From: Chryseosolibacter sp964563295
Lineage (GTDB): Bacteria; Bacteroidota; Bacteroidia; Cytophagales; Cyclobacteriaceae
Direction: 5' to 3'
DNA: 64,000 nucleotides
NCBI GenBank assembly: GCA_964563295.1
Contig: CAZLWX010000002.1
Coordinates: forward strand, 1 to 64,000
Each line of letters begins with the position of its first letter. Within the stretch, counting starts at the first letter, position 1. Positions 8,466-17,251 of the stretch are shown here, piece after piece. The notes under the pieces were generated by a model, which was given only the letters and a program-made list of their open reading frames with translations, ran no database searches and had not been told where the DNA came from. A program made the translations under genes and the position numbers.

Positions 8466-10721
8466 ATGACTGAGTATCTGGAGAGCTTGAATGAGCCCCA
8501 ACGCGAAGGGGTCTTGAACACTGAAGGACCGTGCATGTTAATTGCCGGTGCCGGCTCCGGGAAAACCCGGGTGCTCACTTTTCGCATAGCTTATCTCATC
8601 CAGCAGAAAAACGTCGACCCGTTCAACATCATGGCCCTGACGTTTACCAATAAGGCGGCAAAGGAAATGAGGGAACGCATCGAGGCGGTCGTTGGTCAGG
8701 ATGCTCGCAACTTGTGGATGGGGACGTTCCACTCAGTATTCGCCAGAATATTGCGCGTGGAAGGTCATCGCCTGGGATATCCGGGTAATTTCACCATTTA
8801 TGACACCGACGACGCCCGTTCCCTGATCAAGTCTATCGTCAAGGAGCTCGGTCTTGACGACGCTGCATATAAACCCAGCACCGTATACAATCGCATTTCG
8901 GCCGCGAAAAACAGGCTGATCGGTTGGCAGGAGTATCTGACCAACGCCGAGCTGATGGGCGACGATGCCGCGAACATGCGGCCGGAGATTGGAAAGATCT
9001 ATCAAACCTACGCGCTGCGATGCTTCAAGTCCGGCGCGATGGACTTTGATGATCTTCTTTTCAACACCGACAAGCTCTTCAAGGAGCACCTTGACGTACT
9101 GAACAAGTATCAGCACCGGTTCCGCTACCTTTTGGTCGATGAGTTTCAGGATACCAACCTCTGTCAGTACTTTATCATCAGGAAACTCGCAGCCGTGCGG
9201 CAAAACATTTGCGTTGTGGGCGATGACGCACAGAGCATCTACGCGTTCCGCGGAGCCGACATCACGAACATTCTCAACTTTGAACGCGACTATCCCGACT
9301 TGAAGGTGTTCAAGCTGGAACAGAACTACCGGTCAACGCAGAATATCGTCAATGCCGCAAACTCGGTGATCAAAAGAAACCGGGCCCAGCTGCCCAAAAA
9401 TGTCTGGACCGCAAATGAGGAGGGCAACCTGATCGAGGTGATCAAAGCTGTTTCCGACAATGAAGAGGGACGACAGGTCGCCTCTTCGATCTTCGAGGAA
9501 AAGATGCAGCATCAACTGAAGTTCAGCGACTTTGTAATCCTGTACCGAACCAACAGTCAGTCGCGGGCAATAGAAGAAGCTCTCCGGAGAATGAACATCA
9601 AGTACAAGGTGGTTGGTGGGCTTTCGTTTTACCAGCGCAAGGAGATTAAGGACTTACTGGCGTACCTCCGTTATTCGATCAACCAACTCGACGAGGCCTC
9701 GTTCCGACGGATCATCAACCTGCCGAAGAGGGGCATCGGCGATGGGACCGTTGACAAGATTATCGTGGCTGCCAACGACCACGGTACATCTATCTGGGAA
9801 ATCCTTCAAAACCCAGCTCCGTTTGTCGGCGGGCGGGCAGCAGGTCCAATCGAAAATTTCGTGGCCATGATCAAGAGGTTTGGGCTGGAGGTCGAAAGAA
9901 AGGACGCCTATGAGGCTGCATTCGAGATCGCCAAAGGTTCCGGGCTGTTGCGCGAGCTCTATGAAGACAAGACTGTTGAAGGTCTGAGCCGTTATGAAAA
10001 CGTTCAGGAATTGTTGAATGCCATCAAGGAGTTCACCGACACGCCAGAGCGTGAAGACAAGAGCCTTGGCGCGTTCCTCCAGGAAGTCTCCCTGATTACG
10101 GGTCAGGATGAAGATAAGGACAAGGATCCGGACAAAGTCACCCTCATGACCATTCACATGGCGAAAGGACTTGAGTTCAAGTACGTCTACATCGTCGGGC
10201 TTGAAGAAGATCTTTTCCCTTCGCAGATGATGCTGAGCAGCCGTGCCGATCTTGAAGAAGAACGCCGCCTGTTCTACGTCGCCATTACCCGTGCGCAAAA
10301 GAGATTGTTCCTGTCGTACGCCCTCACCCGTTACCGGTTCGGTAGACTTAAGAACTGCGAACCCAGCCGGTTTCTCGACGATGTAGATCAGCGCTATCTC
10401 AAGGTGAGCACTCGGTTTACAGGTCTCGAGTCGGTACCGCCGCCGAGTCAGTACGCGAAGACTCTCGTCAACGGCATCCGGAAGACTATCTCATCGACCC
10501 CTGTCGTGCGCACATCCACCTACAAGGTGCCGGATGACTTCACGCCAAGCGATACATCGTCGCTGGCGGCGGGCATGAAAGTTGAGCACCCTAAATTCGG
10601 CTTCGGCACTGTGGTCGAGATGGACTGGTCGGGCGCAGACCGCAAGGCCAAAATCCGGTTCGATGAGATTGGCGAAAAGACTCTGTTGCTGAGCTTCGCC
10701 AAGCTGAGGATAGTGACCTGA
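8466..10721 (+). CDS. uvrD: UvrD/PcrA-type ATP-dependent DNA helicase
   Basis: A 751-residue superfamily 1A 3'-5' helicase with every expected motif. These are Walker A GAGSGKT at 28-34, the LVDEFQDT DEAD-type box, VVGDDAQSIYAFRGAD, TIHMAKGLEF, and the C-terminal EEERRLFYVAITRA. The last 60 residues form the Tudor-like tail (GMKVEHPKFGFGTVV) typical of PcrA/UvrD. It acts in nucleotide excision and mismatch repair and in clearing stalled replication forks. I chose the ATG at 8466 (MTEYLESLNE) over an in-frame TTG at 8454. A promoter-like TTAATTTG ends at 8456, which would leave almost no leader. Confidence 0.96.
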   Translation: MTEYLESLNEPQREGVLNTEGPCMLIAGAGSGKTRVLTFRIAYLIQQKNVDPFNIMALTFTNKAAKEMRERIEAVVGQDARNLWMGTFHSVFARILRVEGHRLGYPGNFTIYDTDDARSLIKSIVKELGLDDAAYKPSTVYNRISAAKNRLIGWQEYLTNAELMGDDAANMRPEIGKIYQTYALRCFKSGAMDFDDLLFNTDKLFKEHLDVLNKYQHRFRYLLVDEFQDTNLCQYFIIRKLAAVRQNICVVGDDAQSIYAFRGADITNILNFERDYPDLKVFKLEQNYRSTQNIVNAANSVIKRNRAQLPKNVWTANEEGNLIEVIKAVSDNEEGRQVASSIFEEKMQHQLKFSDFVILYRTNSQSRAIEEALRRMNIKYKVVGGLSFYQRKEIKDLLAYLRYSINQLDEASFRRIINLPKRGIGDGTVDKIIVAANDHGTSIWEILQNPAPFVGGRAAGPIENFVAMIKRFGLEVERKDAYEAAFEIAKGSGLLRELYEDKTVEGLSRYENVQELLNAIKEFTDTPEREDKSLGAFLQEVSLITGQDEDKDKDPDKVTLMTIHMAKGLEFKYVYIVGLEEDLFPSQMMLSSRADLEEERRLFYVAITRAQKRLFLSYALTRYRFGRLKNCEPSRFLDDVDQRYLKVSTRFTGLESVPPPSQYAKTLVNGIRKTISSTPVVRTSTYKVPDDFTPSDTSSLAAGMKVEHPKFGFGTVVEMDWSGADRKAKIRFDEIGEKTLLLSFAKLRIVT

Positions 10722-10762
10722 GGCCTATCCAGGCAGGCGACTGGCCTTCGTCCCGAAATAGA

Positions 10763-10794
10763 TTGGATTGTTGAGGAAATATCCCCTATTTTTG
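10763..10794 (+). promoter_or_regulatory. Candidate Bacteroidota promoter for DUF4290-murA
   Basis: TTG at 10763-10765, a 21-base spacer, then a perfect -7 element TATTTTTG at 10787-10794. It points at the DUF4290 gene about 130 bases downstream. The leader between them can fold into two small hairpins, ATTGG/CCAAT at 10821-10835 and GAGC/GCTC at 10839-10861. No known riboswitch is recognised in it. Confidence 0.5.
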
Positions 10795-10924
10795 CCAACG
10801 AATACGCATTCCGAGTGCAAATTGGTCCCTCCAATCCCGAGCGGCACGAATGGCCGGGCTCAATATCCAAACAACCGGAGACGGAAATCAGTAACAAACG
10901 ATAGTTTCGCACCAATAATTTATG

Positions 10925-11608
10925 ATGACACCCGATTACAACACACAGCGTCCTCAGATCATTTTGAAGGAGTACGGTCGCAATGTGCAAAAGCTTGTCG
11001 AATACATTCGCAATATTCCCGACAAGGAAAAACGCACTGAACTGGCCCACACGCTAATCGAACTGATCAAGCAATTGACGCCGACCATCAAGGATCAGCC
11101 CGAGAATCCGCAGCGCGTTTGGGACGACTTGTATATTATCGCCGACTTCAACCTTGACATCAACGGGCCCTACGAAAAGCCGGAGCGTGATATTCTCTTC
11201 AAGAAACCGCTGAAGGTCGATTACCCTCAGAGCCAGGTCAGGTTCAAACATTATGGCAAGAATATCGAAAAGCTTGTTAAGGAGGCGTTGAAGAAAGAAG
11301 ATCCGCAGGAGCGTGAAGACGCGATCATATACCTGGGCAAGCTGATGAAGACCTTTTACGGCAACTGGAACAAGGAGACGATCGATGACTCGGTCATCCT
11401 GAAGGACATCCAGGATATGTCTGGCGGCGCCCTGAAGATGACGATTGAAAAAGTCAGGGAAGACAACCTGTTCGAAAAGCTTTACAAGGAGCGCAAGAAG
11501 CCAAAGCCCCAGCAAGGCGGTGGGCAGCATCGTCAGGGAGGCGGACACCGGCAATTCAACAAAGGTGGTCACAAGGGTGGAAACTTCCGTCGCCGCAGAG
11601 ATCAGTGA
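10925..11608 (+). CDS. DUF4290 domain protein with Gly/Arg/Gln-rich tail
   Basis: A protein of 227 residues from the second of two adjacent ATGs (10922 and 10925). The N-terminal 180 residues match DUF4290, which is confined to Bacteroidota: PDYNTQRPQIILKEYGRNV, and later RFKHYGKNIEKLVKEAL. The last 40 residues are low-complexity and basic, with GGG, GGH and RRRR runs. They resemble RGG-type nucleic-acid-binding tails. The function is unknown. The gene sits 82 bases before murA in the same direction, a pairing I know from other Bacteroidota, so the two probably share the promoter at 10763-10794. Confidence 0.88.
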   Translation: MTPDYNTQRPQIILKEYGRNVQKLVEYIRNIPDKEKRTELAHTLIELIKQLTPTIKDQPENPQRVWDDLYIIADFNLDINGPYEKPERDILFKKPLKVDYPQSQVRFKHYGKNIEKLVKEALKKEDPQEREDAIIYLGKLMKTFYGNWNKETIDDSVILKDIQDMSGGALKMTIEKVREDNLFEKLYKERKKPKPQQGGGQHRQGGGHRQFNKGGHKGGNFRRRRDQ

Positions 11609-11690
11609 CGCGTTGCCAGTCACATCCAACCGAATCAATACTTTTTTCTGAGGAACCTCGGCGTTCCGTAATTAAATTGCCTGCTTTGCA

Positions 11691-12998
11691 ATGAGTATTT
11701 TCAGGATACGCGGAGGCAAGAAGCTGAAAGGCGAGATTATTCCGCAAGGGGCCAAGAATGAGGCCTTGCAGATAATCAGCGCCGTGATGCTCACCGATGA
11801 GCCGGTAACTGTTCATAAGGTCCCGAACATTGTTGATGTTAACAAGCTCATTGACCTGCTGGGCGATCTCGGCTGCGAGGTTGAAAAGCTCGGCCCCGAA
11901 TCCTACCGCTTCACGGCGTCCAACGTCAACACAAAATTTCTCGAAACAGACACCTATCGCAACAAGGCGGCGGCCTTGCGGGGCTCGGTGATGTTGCTAG
12001 GTCCCATCCTCGCGCGTTTTGGCAAGGCGAGCATCCCAAAACCCGGCGGCGACAAGATCGGCAGACGCCGGCTGGACACCCATTTCCTGGGTTTCCAAAA
12101 ACTCGGGGCCAAATTCAATTTCGATGCCGACGAGCACTTGTTCCAGATCGATGCTTCAGAATTGCGCGGCACTTACTTGCTGCTCGACGAAGCTTCCGTC
12201 ACCGGGACGGCCAACATCATCATGGCCGCGACGCTGGCCGAGGGCAAGACCACGATCTACAATGCGGCATGTGAGCCGTACCTGCAACAGCTCTGCCTGA
12301 TGCTCAATCGCATGGGTGCGCGGATAAGCGGGATCGGATCGAACCTTATTACCATCGAAGGTGTAGATAAACTCGCAGGAACCGAACACACGCTACTTCC
12401 CGACATGATCGAGATTGGCAGCTTCATTGGACTGGCCGCCATGACGCAATCGGACATCACGATAAAAGATTGTCGCGTCGACATGCTTGGAATCATTCCT
12501 GAAGTCTTCAGAAGACTCGGCATCCGGATAGATGTCAAGGGTGACGACATCCACATTCCTTCGCAGGAACGCTACGAGATCGAGACGTTTATTGACGGCT
12601 CCATTCTTACTATAGCCGATGCACCGTGGCCGGGATTTACCCCGGATCTATTGAGCATTGTGCTGGTCGTAGCCACGCAAGCCAAGGGCACGGTGTTGAT
12701 TCATCAAAAGATGTTTGAAAGCCGGTTGTTCTTCGTTGATAAGTTGATCGATATGGGAGCACAGATCATTTTGTGCGATCCGCATAGGGCCACCGTGATC
12801 GGGTTAGATCGGCGTCAGCCACTGAAGGGCATCAAGATGTCTTCGCCGGATATTCGCGCAGGTGTTTCGTTGTTGATTGCGGCGTTGTCAGCAATGGGTA
12901 CGAGTGAGATATCAAACATCGATCAGATTGATCGCGGGTATCAGAATATCGATACGCGCTTAAAAGCTCTCGGAGCCGACATCGAACGAGTGTCGTGA
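11691..12998 (+). CDS. murA: UDP-N-acetylglucosamine 1-carboxyvinyltransferase (MurA)
   Basis: A 435-residue cytoplasmic enzyme that adds enolpyruvate from PEP to UDP-GlcNAc, the first committed step of peptidoglycan synthesis. The EPSP-synthase-like fold is visible across the whole length, with the N-terminal GGKKLKGEIIPQGAKNEALQ. The active-site loop reads PGGDKIGRRRLDTH. Asp121 (codon 12051-12053) takes the place of the fosfomycin-reactive cysteine found in E. coli MurA (Cys115). A Cys-to-Asp exchange is known to keep activity and give fosfomycin resistance in other bacteria, so intrinsic resistance of this target is expected. Confidence 0.96.
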   Translation: MSIFRIRGGKKLKGEIIPQGAKNEALQIISAVMLTDEPVTVHKVPNIVDVNKLIDLLGDLGCEVEKLGPESYRFTASNVNTKFLETDTYRNKAAALRGSVMLLGPILARFGKASIPKPGGDKIGRRRLDTHFLGFQKLGAKFNFDADEHLFQIDASELRGTYLLLDEASVTGTANIIMAATLAEGKTTIYNAACEPYLQQLCLMLNRMGARISGIGSNLITIEGVDKLAGTEHTLLPDMIEIGSFIGLAAMTQSDITIKDCRVDMLGIIPEVFRRLGIRIDVKGDDIHIPSQERYEIETFIDGSILTIADAPWPGFTPDLLSIVLVVATQAKGTVLIHQKMFESRLFFVDKLIDMGAQIILCDPHRATVIGLDRRQPLKGIKMSSPDIRAGVSLLIAALSAMGTSEISNIDQIDRGYQNIDTRLKALGADIERVS

Positions 12999-13132
12999 CA
13001 TCGCGATTGCGTTCTTCTCCAAAAGGTCCCTCGCGGCTTCGATTTTGATCTGTAAGGGTCGTCAAAACACAGCATAGGAATCGTACTAGCAAAACAAATG
13101 GTTTAGGCCGAAGGGCGCGTCATACCCTAACA

Positions 13133-13188
13133 GACTGGCGACGGGCAACTGGCGACTAGCAGCACCTCCCTGCAACCTGCAACTTGTT
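13133..13188 (+). repeat. Heptad array A (7-base period)
   Basis: Imperfect tandem 7-mers fill much of the 198-base gap between murA and exonuclease III: GACTGGC, GACGGGC, AACTGGC and GACTAGC at 13133-13160, then after one irregular unit AACCTGC and AACTTGT at 13174-13187. They follow the AACYNNN pattern seen in other arrays of this window. The rest of the gap (12999-13132) shows no gene. Confidence 0.7.
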
Positions 13189-13196
13189 GGCCTTTG

Positions 13197-13973
13197 CTAG
13201 GCTTCGATCCTGATTGCCACCGGACAATGGTCTGATCCTAGATACTGATTATAGATCGCAGCTTCCTTAACCTTGCCGATCAGGTCTTCGGTGACGAGGA
13301 AGTAGTCGATTCTCCAACCGACGTTGCGGGAGCGCGCATTGAATAAATAATTCCAATAGGTGTACTTAACCTCTTCCGGATAAAAGCGGCGGAAGGTGTC
13401 GACAAAACCTGTTTCAAGCAGGCGTACGAATCCGTCGATCTCTCGTTGCGTGTAGCCAGCCGCCTTGTTGTAATTCTCCTTCGCTCTCGCGATGTCGATA
13501 GGTTGATGCGCGACGTTGAGGTCACCGCAAACGACTACGCTCTTCTTCTGCTTGAGACCAACGAGGTAGTTACGGAAGTCGTTATCCCATTTCTCCCGGT
13601 AGTCGAGACGCTTGAGGCCTTCACCCGCATTGGGCACGTATACGGTGACGAGAAAAAAGTCATCGAATTCAGCCGTCATCACCCTTCCCTCCTGGTCGTG
13701 CTCTTCGATGTTCATGTCGCAGGTTATGCTGCGCGGCTCGACACGCGTGATGATTGCCGTGCCCGAGTATCCCTTCTTAGTCTTACAGGAGTTGACGCTG
13801 ATCTTATAGCCCGGCAGTAGCTCGAGAGCCGACCTGACTTCCTCAGGCGAGGCCTTGGTTTCCTGCAGGCATAGGATGTCCGGGTTCATGAGCTTGACAT
13901 CCTTCAAGAAATCTTTCTTGATGATGGATCGAATTCCATTGACGTTCCAGTTTACCAGGTGGAGTTCTGCCAT
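13197..13973 (-). CDS. xth: Exodeoxyribonuclease III
   Basis: A 258-residue Mg-dependent apurinic/apyrimidinic endonuclease and 3'-5' exonuclease of base excision repair. Endonuclease/exonuclease/phosphatase motifs are visible in order: LVNWNVNGIRS, CLQETKAS (catalytic Glu), YVPNAGEGLKRLDYR, CGDLNVAHQPIDIA, and the C-terminal GSDHCPVAI with the catalytic Asp-His pair. The length is normal for the family. It stands alone on the minus strand, facing murA across a heptad array, with the terminator of the next minus-strand gene just upstream. Confidence 0.96.
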   Translation of the reverse strand: MAELHLVNWNVNGIRSIIKKDFLKDVKLMNPDILCLQETKASPEEVRSALELLPGYKISVNSCKTKKGYSGTAIITRVEPRSITCDMNIEEHDQEGRVMTAEFDDFFLVTVYVPNAGEGLKRLDYREKWDNDFRNYLVGLKQKKSVVVCGDLNVAHQPIDIARAKENYNKAAGYTQREIDGFVRLLETGFVDTFRRFYPEEVKYTYWNYLFNARSRNVGWRIDYFLVTEDLIGKVKEAAIYNQYLGSDHCPVAIRIEA

Positions 13974-14000
13974 GAGGGTAAGGTTACTACAAAGAACTGA

Positions 14001-14027
14001 AAATAAAAAAGTCCCGTTGCGCGGGAC
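14001..14027 (-). terminator. Intrinsic terminator of the small basic protein gene
   Basis: A perfect 7-bp stem (AGTCCCG/CGGGACT, 5-base loop) at 14010-14027 is followed on the minus strand by TTTTTTATTTT. It lies 24 bases after the stop of the 53-residue gene. Confidence 0.85.
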
Positions 14028-14050
14028 TGTGATTTCTCGAGGGGCATCGC

Positions 14051-14212
14051 TTATGCCTTCTTCGGGCCTTTTGCCTTGAATTCTTCCTTCACTTTCTCGA
14101 TATCGACGTTCTTCTGAACGGGCTGGAAATTCTGAATTTTCAAAGACTGCCGCCTCACTGCCGCCTTAGCTTTATCTTTGCGGTTCTTTCTCTTAAGTCG
14201 GGTTACTGCCAT
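14051..14212 (-). CDS. Small basic protein, 53 residues, possibly ribosome-associated
   Basis: A 53-residue, strongly basic protein starting MAVTRLKRKNRKDKAKAAVR and ending in a mixed-charge helix (VDIEKVKEEFKAKGPKKA). I recall similar very short basic proteins annotated as hypothetical across Bacteroidota. I do not know a proven function, and a ribosomal or RNA-binding role is inference from size and charge. The gene is a complete single unit: a consensus promoter at 14235-14265, a 22-base stretch to the ATG, and its own strong terminator. The ATG at 14212 was chosen because the upstream frame (to 14341) crosses the promoter. Confidence 0.82.
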   Translation of the reverse strand: MAVTRLKRKNRKDKAKAAVRRQSLKIQNFQPVQKNVDIEKVKEEFKAKGPKKA

Positions 14213-14234
14213 GGCTTTTGTGTTAAAAGGAGCG

Positions 14235-14265
14235 CAAAAATAAGACGGATTCGTCGTTTTACAAA
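14235..14265 (-). promoter_or_regulatory. Consensus Bacteroidota promoter for the small basic protein
   Basis: On the minus strand TTTG (14262-14265), exactly 19 bases, then TATTTTTG (14235-14242): a perfect match to TTTG-N19-TAnnTTTG. It ends 22 bases before the ATG at 14212. This is the best promoter match seen in the window. Confidence 0.8.
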
Positions 14266-14377
14266 CTCGGCCGCGAGAATTGTCGGTATGAGCAAGCGGG
14301 TAAAACAGATTCCGGGAATCCAATCCCGGGCAACACAGCACTTAAACGGTAAAAGACGTTAAATTGCCCCGATTTTT

Positions 14378-15751
14378 ATGGAAAAACCCGGCTTACCCAA
14401 AGGCACTCGCGACTTCGGACCCGCCGTAATGGCCAAACGACAGTTCATCCTCGGCACCATTAAAGCAGTGTTTCAGAAGTATGGCTTTCAGCCCCTGGAA
14501 ACCCCTGCCATGGAAAACATCTCCACGCTGACCGGGAAATACGGCGACGAAGGCGACCAATTGCTGTTCCGAATCCTGAACTCAGGAGATTTTCTGAAAG
14601 ACATCGAGCCCACCCGCCGTGCGTCGTTGGACGCTCGCGCTATGGCTTCGCTTATCTCGGAAAAAGGACTGCGATACGACCTGACTGTGCCCTTCGCCCG
14701 CTATGTGGTGATGAACCGTCACGAAGTAAGCTTCCCATTCAGGCGATACCAGATACAGCCAGTGTGGCGCGCCGACAGGCCGCAGAAGGGACGCTATCGC
14801 GAATTCTACCAGTGTGATGCCGACGTGGTCGGTACTGATTCCCTCATTTGCGAAGCCGAGATCATCCTGATGATTAAGGAAGTGTTTCAAGGCCTCGGCG
14901 TAAAAGACTACAGCATCAAGATCAACCACCGGGGTATCCTGAATGGAGTGAGCGAAATAATCGGCACAAAGGGACTAGAGCCCGCGCTATTTGTGGCCAT
15001 CGACAAGCTCGACAAGATCGGTGAAGAAAAAGTCAAGGAGGAGTTGCGCGCGAAGTCCTTCCCTGAAGAAAGTCTTACCCGTCTGTTTGAACTTTTGAAA
15101 GTCAAAGGTTCCAACATTAATAAGTTGTCGTTTCTTGCCGCCAAGTTCGAGACAGTCGAAACCGGCCAAAAGGGACTACGCGACCTGCGAGAAATTCTCG
15201 ACTTGCTCAGTCACTACGGCGATGATGGTTCCCATGTCGACTTCGACCCCTCGCTGGCACGCGGTCTCAGCTATTACACCGGATGCATTTTCGAAGTCCG
15301 CATTCAGGGTGCCGCCGTAGGGAGCGTTAGCGGTGGCGGGCGTTACGACAATCTCACACAGGCATTCGGGGACAAAGACAACCTTTCCGGTGTAGGATTC
15401 TCGTTCGGTGTCGACCGGTTATACGACGCGCTGCTCGAACTCGATGTTTTTCCTGCCAACACGCAGGTGTCATCGGAAGTGCTGTTGTGCCACCTCGACG
15501 ATGCCAGCCTGAAATTTGGACTGGGCGTCCTCGCTCAACTGCGTCGTGCGGGTATCGCAGCGGAAATTTATCCGGAGCTCGTGAAAATCAGGAAACAGCT
15601 CGATTTCGCAAACAAGAAGTCGATACCCTACACGATCGTCATCGGATCGGAAGAAATTACCTCGGGCTTACTTGCCTTCAGGAATATGGCTGAAGGCGAA
15701 TCTGAAAAGCTGAGCGTCGCCGACATCATCAATAAAATAAAGAACGCCTGA
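14378..15751 (+). CDS. hisS: Histidyl-tRNA synthetase
   Basis: A 457-residue class II synthetase that charges tRNA-His. Motif 1 (LPKGTRDFGP, then FQPLETPAMENISTLTGKYGDEGDQLLFR), motif 2 (RYQIQPVWRADRPQKGRYREFYQCDAD) and the histidine-specific LARGLSYYTG and SVSGGGRYD segments are all visible. The C-terminal anticodon-binding domain covers the last 100 residues. The hutH start lies only 7 bases after this stop, so the synthetase and a histidine-degrading enzyme are probably co-transcribed. A CCGGGA/TCCCGG inverted repeat at 14312-14329 lies upstream; no T-box is seen. Confidence 0.97.
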   Translation: MEKPGLPKGTRDFGPAVMAKRQFILGTIKAVFQKYGFQPLETPAMENISTLTGKYGDEGDQLLFRILNSGDFLKDIEPTRRASLDARAMASLISEKGLRYDLTVPFARYVVMNRHEVSFPFRRYQIQPVWRADRPQKGRYREFYQCDADVVGTDSLICEAEIILMIKEVFQGLGVKDYSIKINHRGILNGVSEIIGTKGLEPALFVAIDKLDKIGEEKVKEELRAKSFPEESLTRLFELLKVKGSNINKLSFLAAKFETVETGQKGLRDLREILDLLSHYGDDGSHVDFDPSLARGLSYYTGCIFEVRIQGAAVGSVSGGGRYDNLTQAFGDKDNLSGVGFSFGVDRLYDALLELDVFPANTQVSSEVLLCHLDDASLKFGLGVLAQLRRAGIAAEIYPELVKIRKQLDFANKKSIPYTIVIGSEEITSGLLAFRNMAEGESEKLSVADIINKIKNA

Positions 15752-15758
15752 CGCCACC

Positions 15759-17249
15759 GTGACCAGCACGCACCTGATATCGAATGAAACGTTGACGCTC
15801 GCGGACGTGGACCGCGTCTTTAGCCGAAATGCGAGCATCGGTCTCTCGCCAGACGCAAAAACAAGAATTGTTCGCTGTCGCGAATACCTCGACAAAAAAA
15901 TCACCGAATCAACCCAGCCCATCTACGGAGTCAATACCGGGTTTGGATCGCTCTACAATCGAAACATTTCTCACGACCAGCTGGAAAAGCTCCAGGAGAA
16001 TCTTGTGAAATCACACGCTTGCGGAAGTGGTGCAGATGTTCCGGCGGAAATCGTGAGGCTGATGTTGTTTCTCAAGGTTCAGTCGCTGGCCTATGGGTTT
16101 TCGGGCGTAAAACTTGCTACGGTTGAACGTCTTATTCAATTCCACAATAACGGCGTCTTGCCCCGCGTATTTGAAATGGGGTCGCTGGGCGCATCGGGCG
16201 ACCTGGCACCCTTGGCACACCTCTCCCTTCCGCTTATTAACGAAGGGGAAGTGACATATAAGAGCCAGGTTCTTCCTTCGCGGGAAGTCAATGCATCCTT
16301 CGGCTGGGAGCCGATCCTCCTGGAGGAAAAGGAGGGATTGGCATTGCTGAACGGCACGCAATTCATGGGCGCATACGGCGTGTGGTGCTTGTTGCATGCT
16401 CAACGACTCTTGCGGATCGCAGACCTTGTTGCCAGTTTGTCGCTCGATGCTTTCGATGGCCGGATCGAGCCGTTCCTGCCCGCTGTCCACCAGATCAGAC
16501 CTCATGGCGGTCAGCTCGAAGTCGCCGCGCGGATCCTGAATATTCTTCAGGGTAGCGAGCTGGTGGCGCAACCCAAGAAACACGTCCAGGATCCCTATTC
16601 GTTTCGCTGCATCCCCCAGGTACACGGCGCCAGTGCTGACACGATCAGGCATGTTGCCAATGTCTTTCTTACTGAAATCAACAGCGTTACTGACAATCCT
16701 AATATTTTTCCCGACGACGACGCGATCATTTCCGCAGGCAACTTTCATGGTCAGCCACTGGCGATGGCGCTGGATTTCCTGGCCATTGCACTGGCTGAGC
16801 TCGGGAGCATTTCTGAAAGAAGGACGTATCAACTTATCTCCGGCGCACGTGAGTTGCCGAGTTACCTGGTTGCCAATCCGGGAATCAACTCAGGATTGAT
16901 GATCCCACAGTATACGGCAGCATCGTTGGTAAGTCAGAACAAGCAGCTGTGTATGCCCGCGTCGGTCGATTCGATTGTATCGTCCAATGGGCAGGAAGAT
17001 CACGTCAGCATGGGCGCCAATGCCGCTACGCGCACGTATCGCGTGGTCAACAACGCGTACACCATCCTGGCCATCGAGTTGGTCACCGCGGCCCAGGCGC
17101 TGGCGTTCCGGCGGCCTTTGAAGACTTCCCCACGGCTGGAGGCGCTCGTCCATACTTTCCGGCAGTTGGTTCCGTTTATAGAGGACGACCGCATCCTTCA
17201 CGACGATATCCGGAAAGCCGAGATGTTTCTGCGGGAACTAGAACTGTGA
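15759..17249 (+). CDS. hutH: Histidine ammonia-lyase
   Basis: A 496-residue enzyme with a GTG start, 7 bases after hisS. It removes ammonia from histidine to give urocanate. The MIO cofactor precursor triad Ala145-Ser146-Gly147 is in GSLGASGDLAPLAH. The substrate-selectivity pair is Ser-His (residues 85-86, KSHACG), the pattern of histidine rather than tyrosine lyases. The NTGFG segment is at 59-63. No hutU, hutI or hutG is in the window, so the rest of histidine degradation must lie elsewhere. A tyrosine lyase for pigment synthesis is a weaker alternative. Confidence 0.92.
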   Translation: MTSTHLISNETLTLADVDRVFSRNASIGLSPDAKTRIVRCREYLDKKITESTQPIYGVNTGFGSLYNRNISHDQLEKLQENLVKSHACGSGADVPAEIVRLMLFLKVQSLAYGFSGVKLATVERLIQFHNNGVLPRVFEMGSLGASGDLAPLAHLSLPLINEGEVTYKSQVLPSREVNASFGWEPILLEEKEGLALLNGTQFMGAYGVWCLLHAQRLLRIADLVASLSLDAFDGRIEPFLPAVHQIRPHGGQLEVAARILNILQGSELVAQPKKHVQDPYSFRCIPQVHGASADTIRHVANVFLTEINSVTDNPNIFPDDDAIISAGNFHGQPLAMALDFLAIALAELGSISERRTYQLISGARELPSYLVANPGINSGLMIPQYTAASLVSQNKQLCMPASVDSIVSSNGQEDHVSMGANAATRTYRVVNNAYTILAIELVTAAQALAFRRPLKTSPRLEALVHTFRQLVPFIEDDRILHDDIRKAEMFLRELEL

Positions 17250-17251
17250 GC

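Noticed and set aside
14212..14341. N-terminal extension of the 53-residue basic protein
   Set aside because: The extra frame runs through a perfect promoter and encodes non-conserved residues; the ATG at 14212 follows the promoter properly.
14230..14377. T-box or other aminoacyl-tRNA sensor before hisS
   Set aside because: Only a short CCGGGA/TCCCGG hairpin is seen; there is no T-box core, and such elements are not expected in this phylum.
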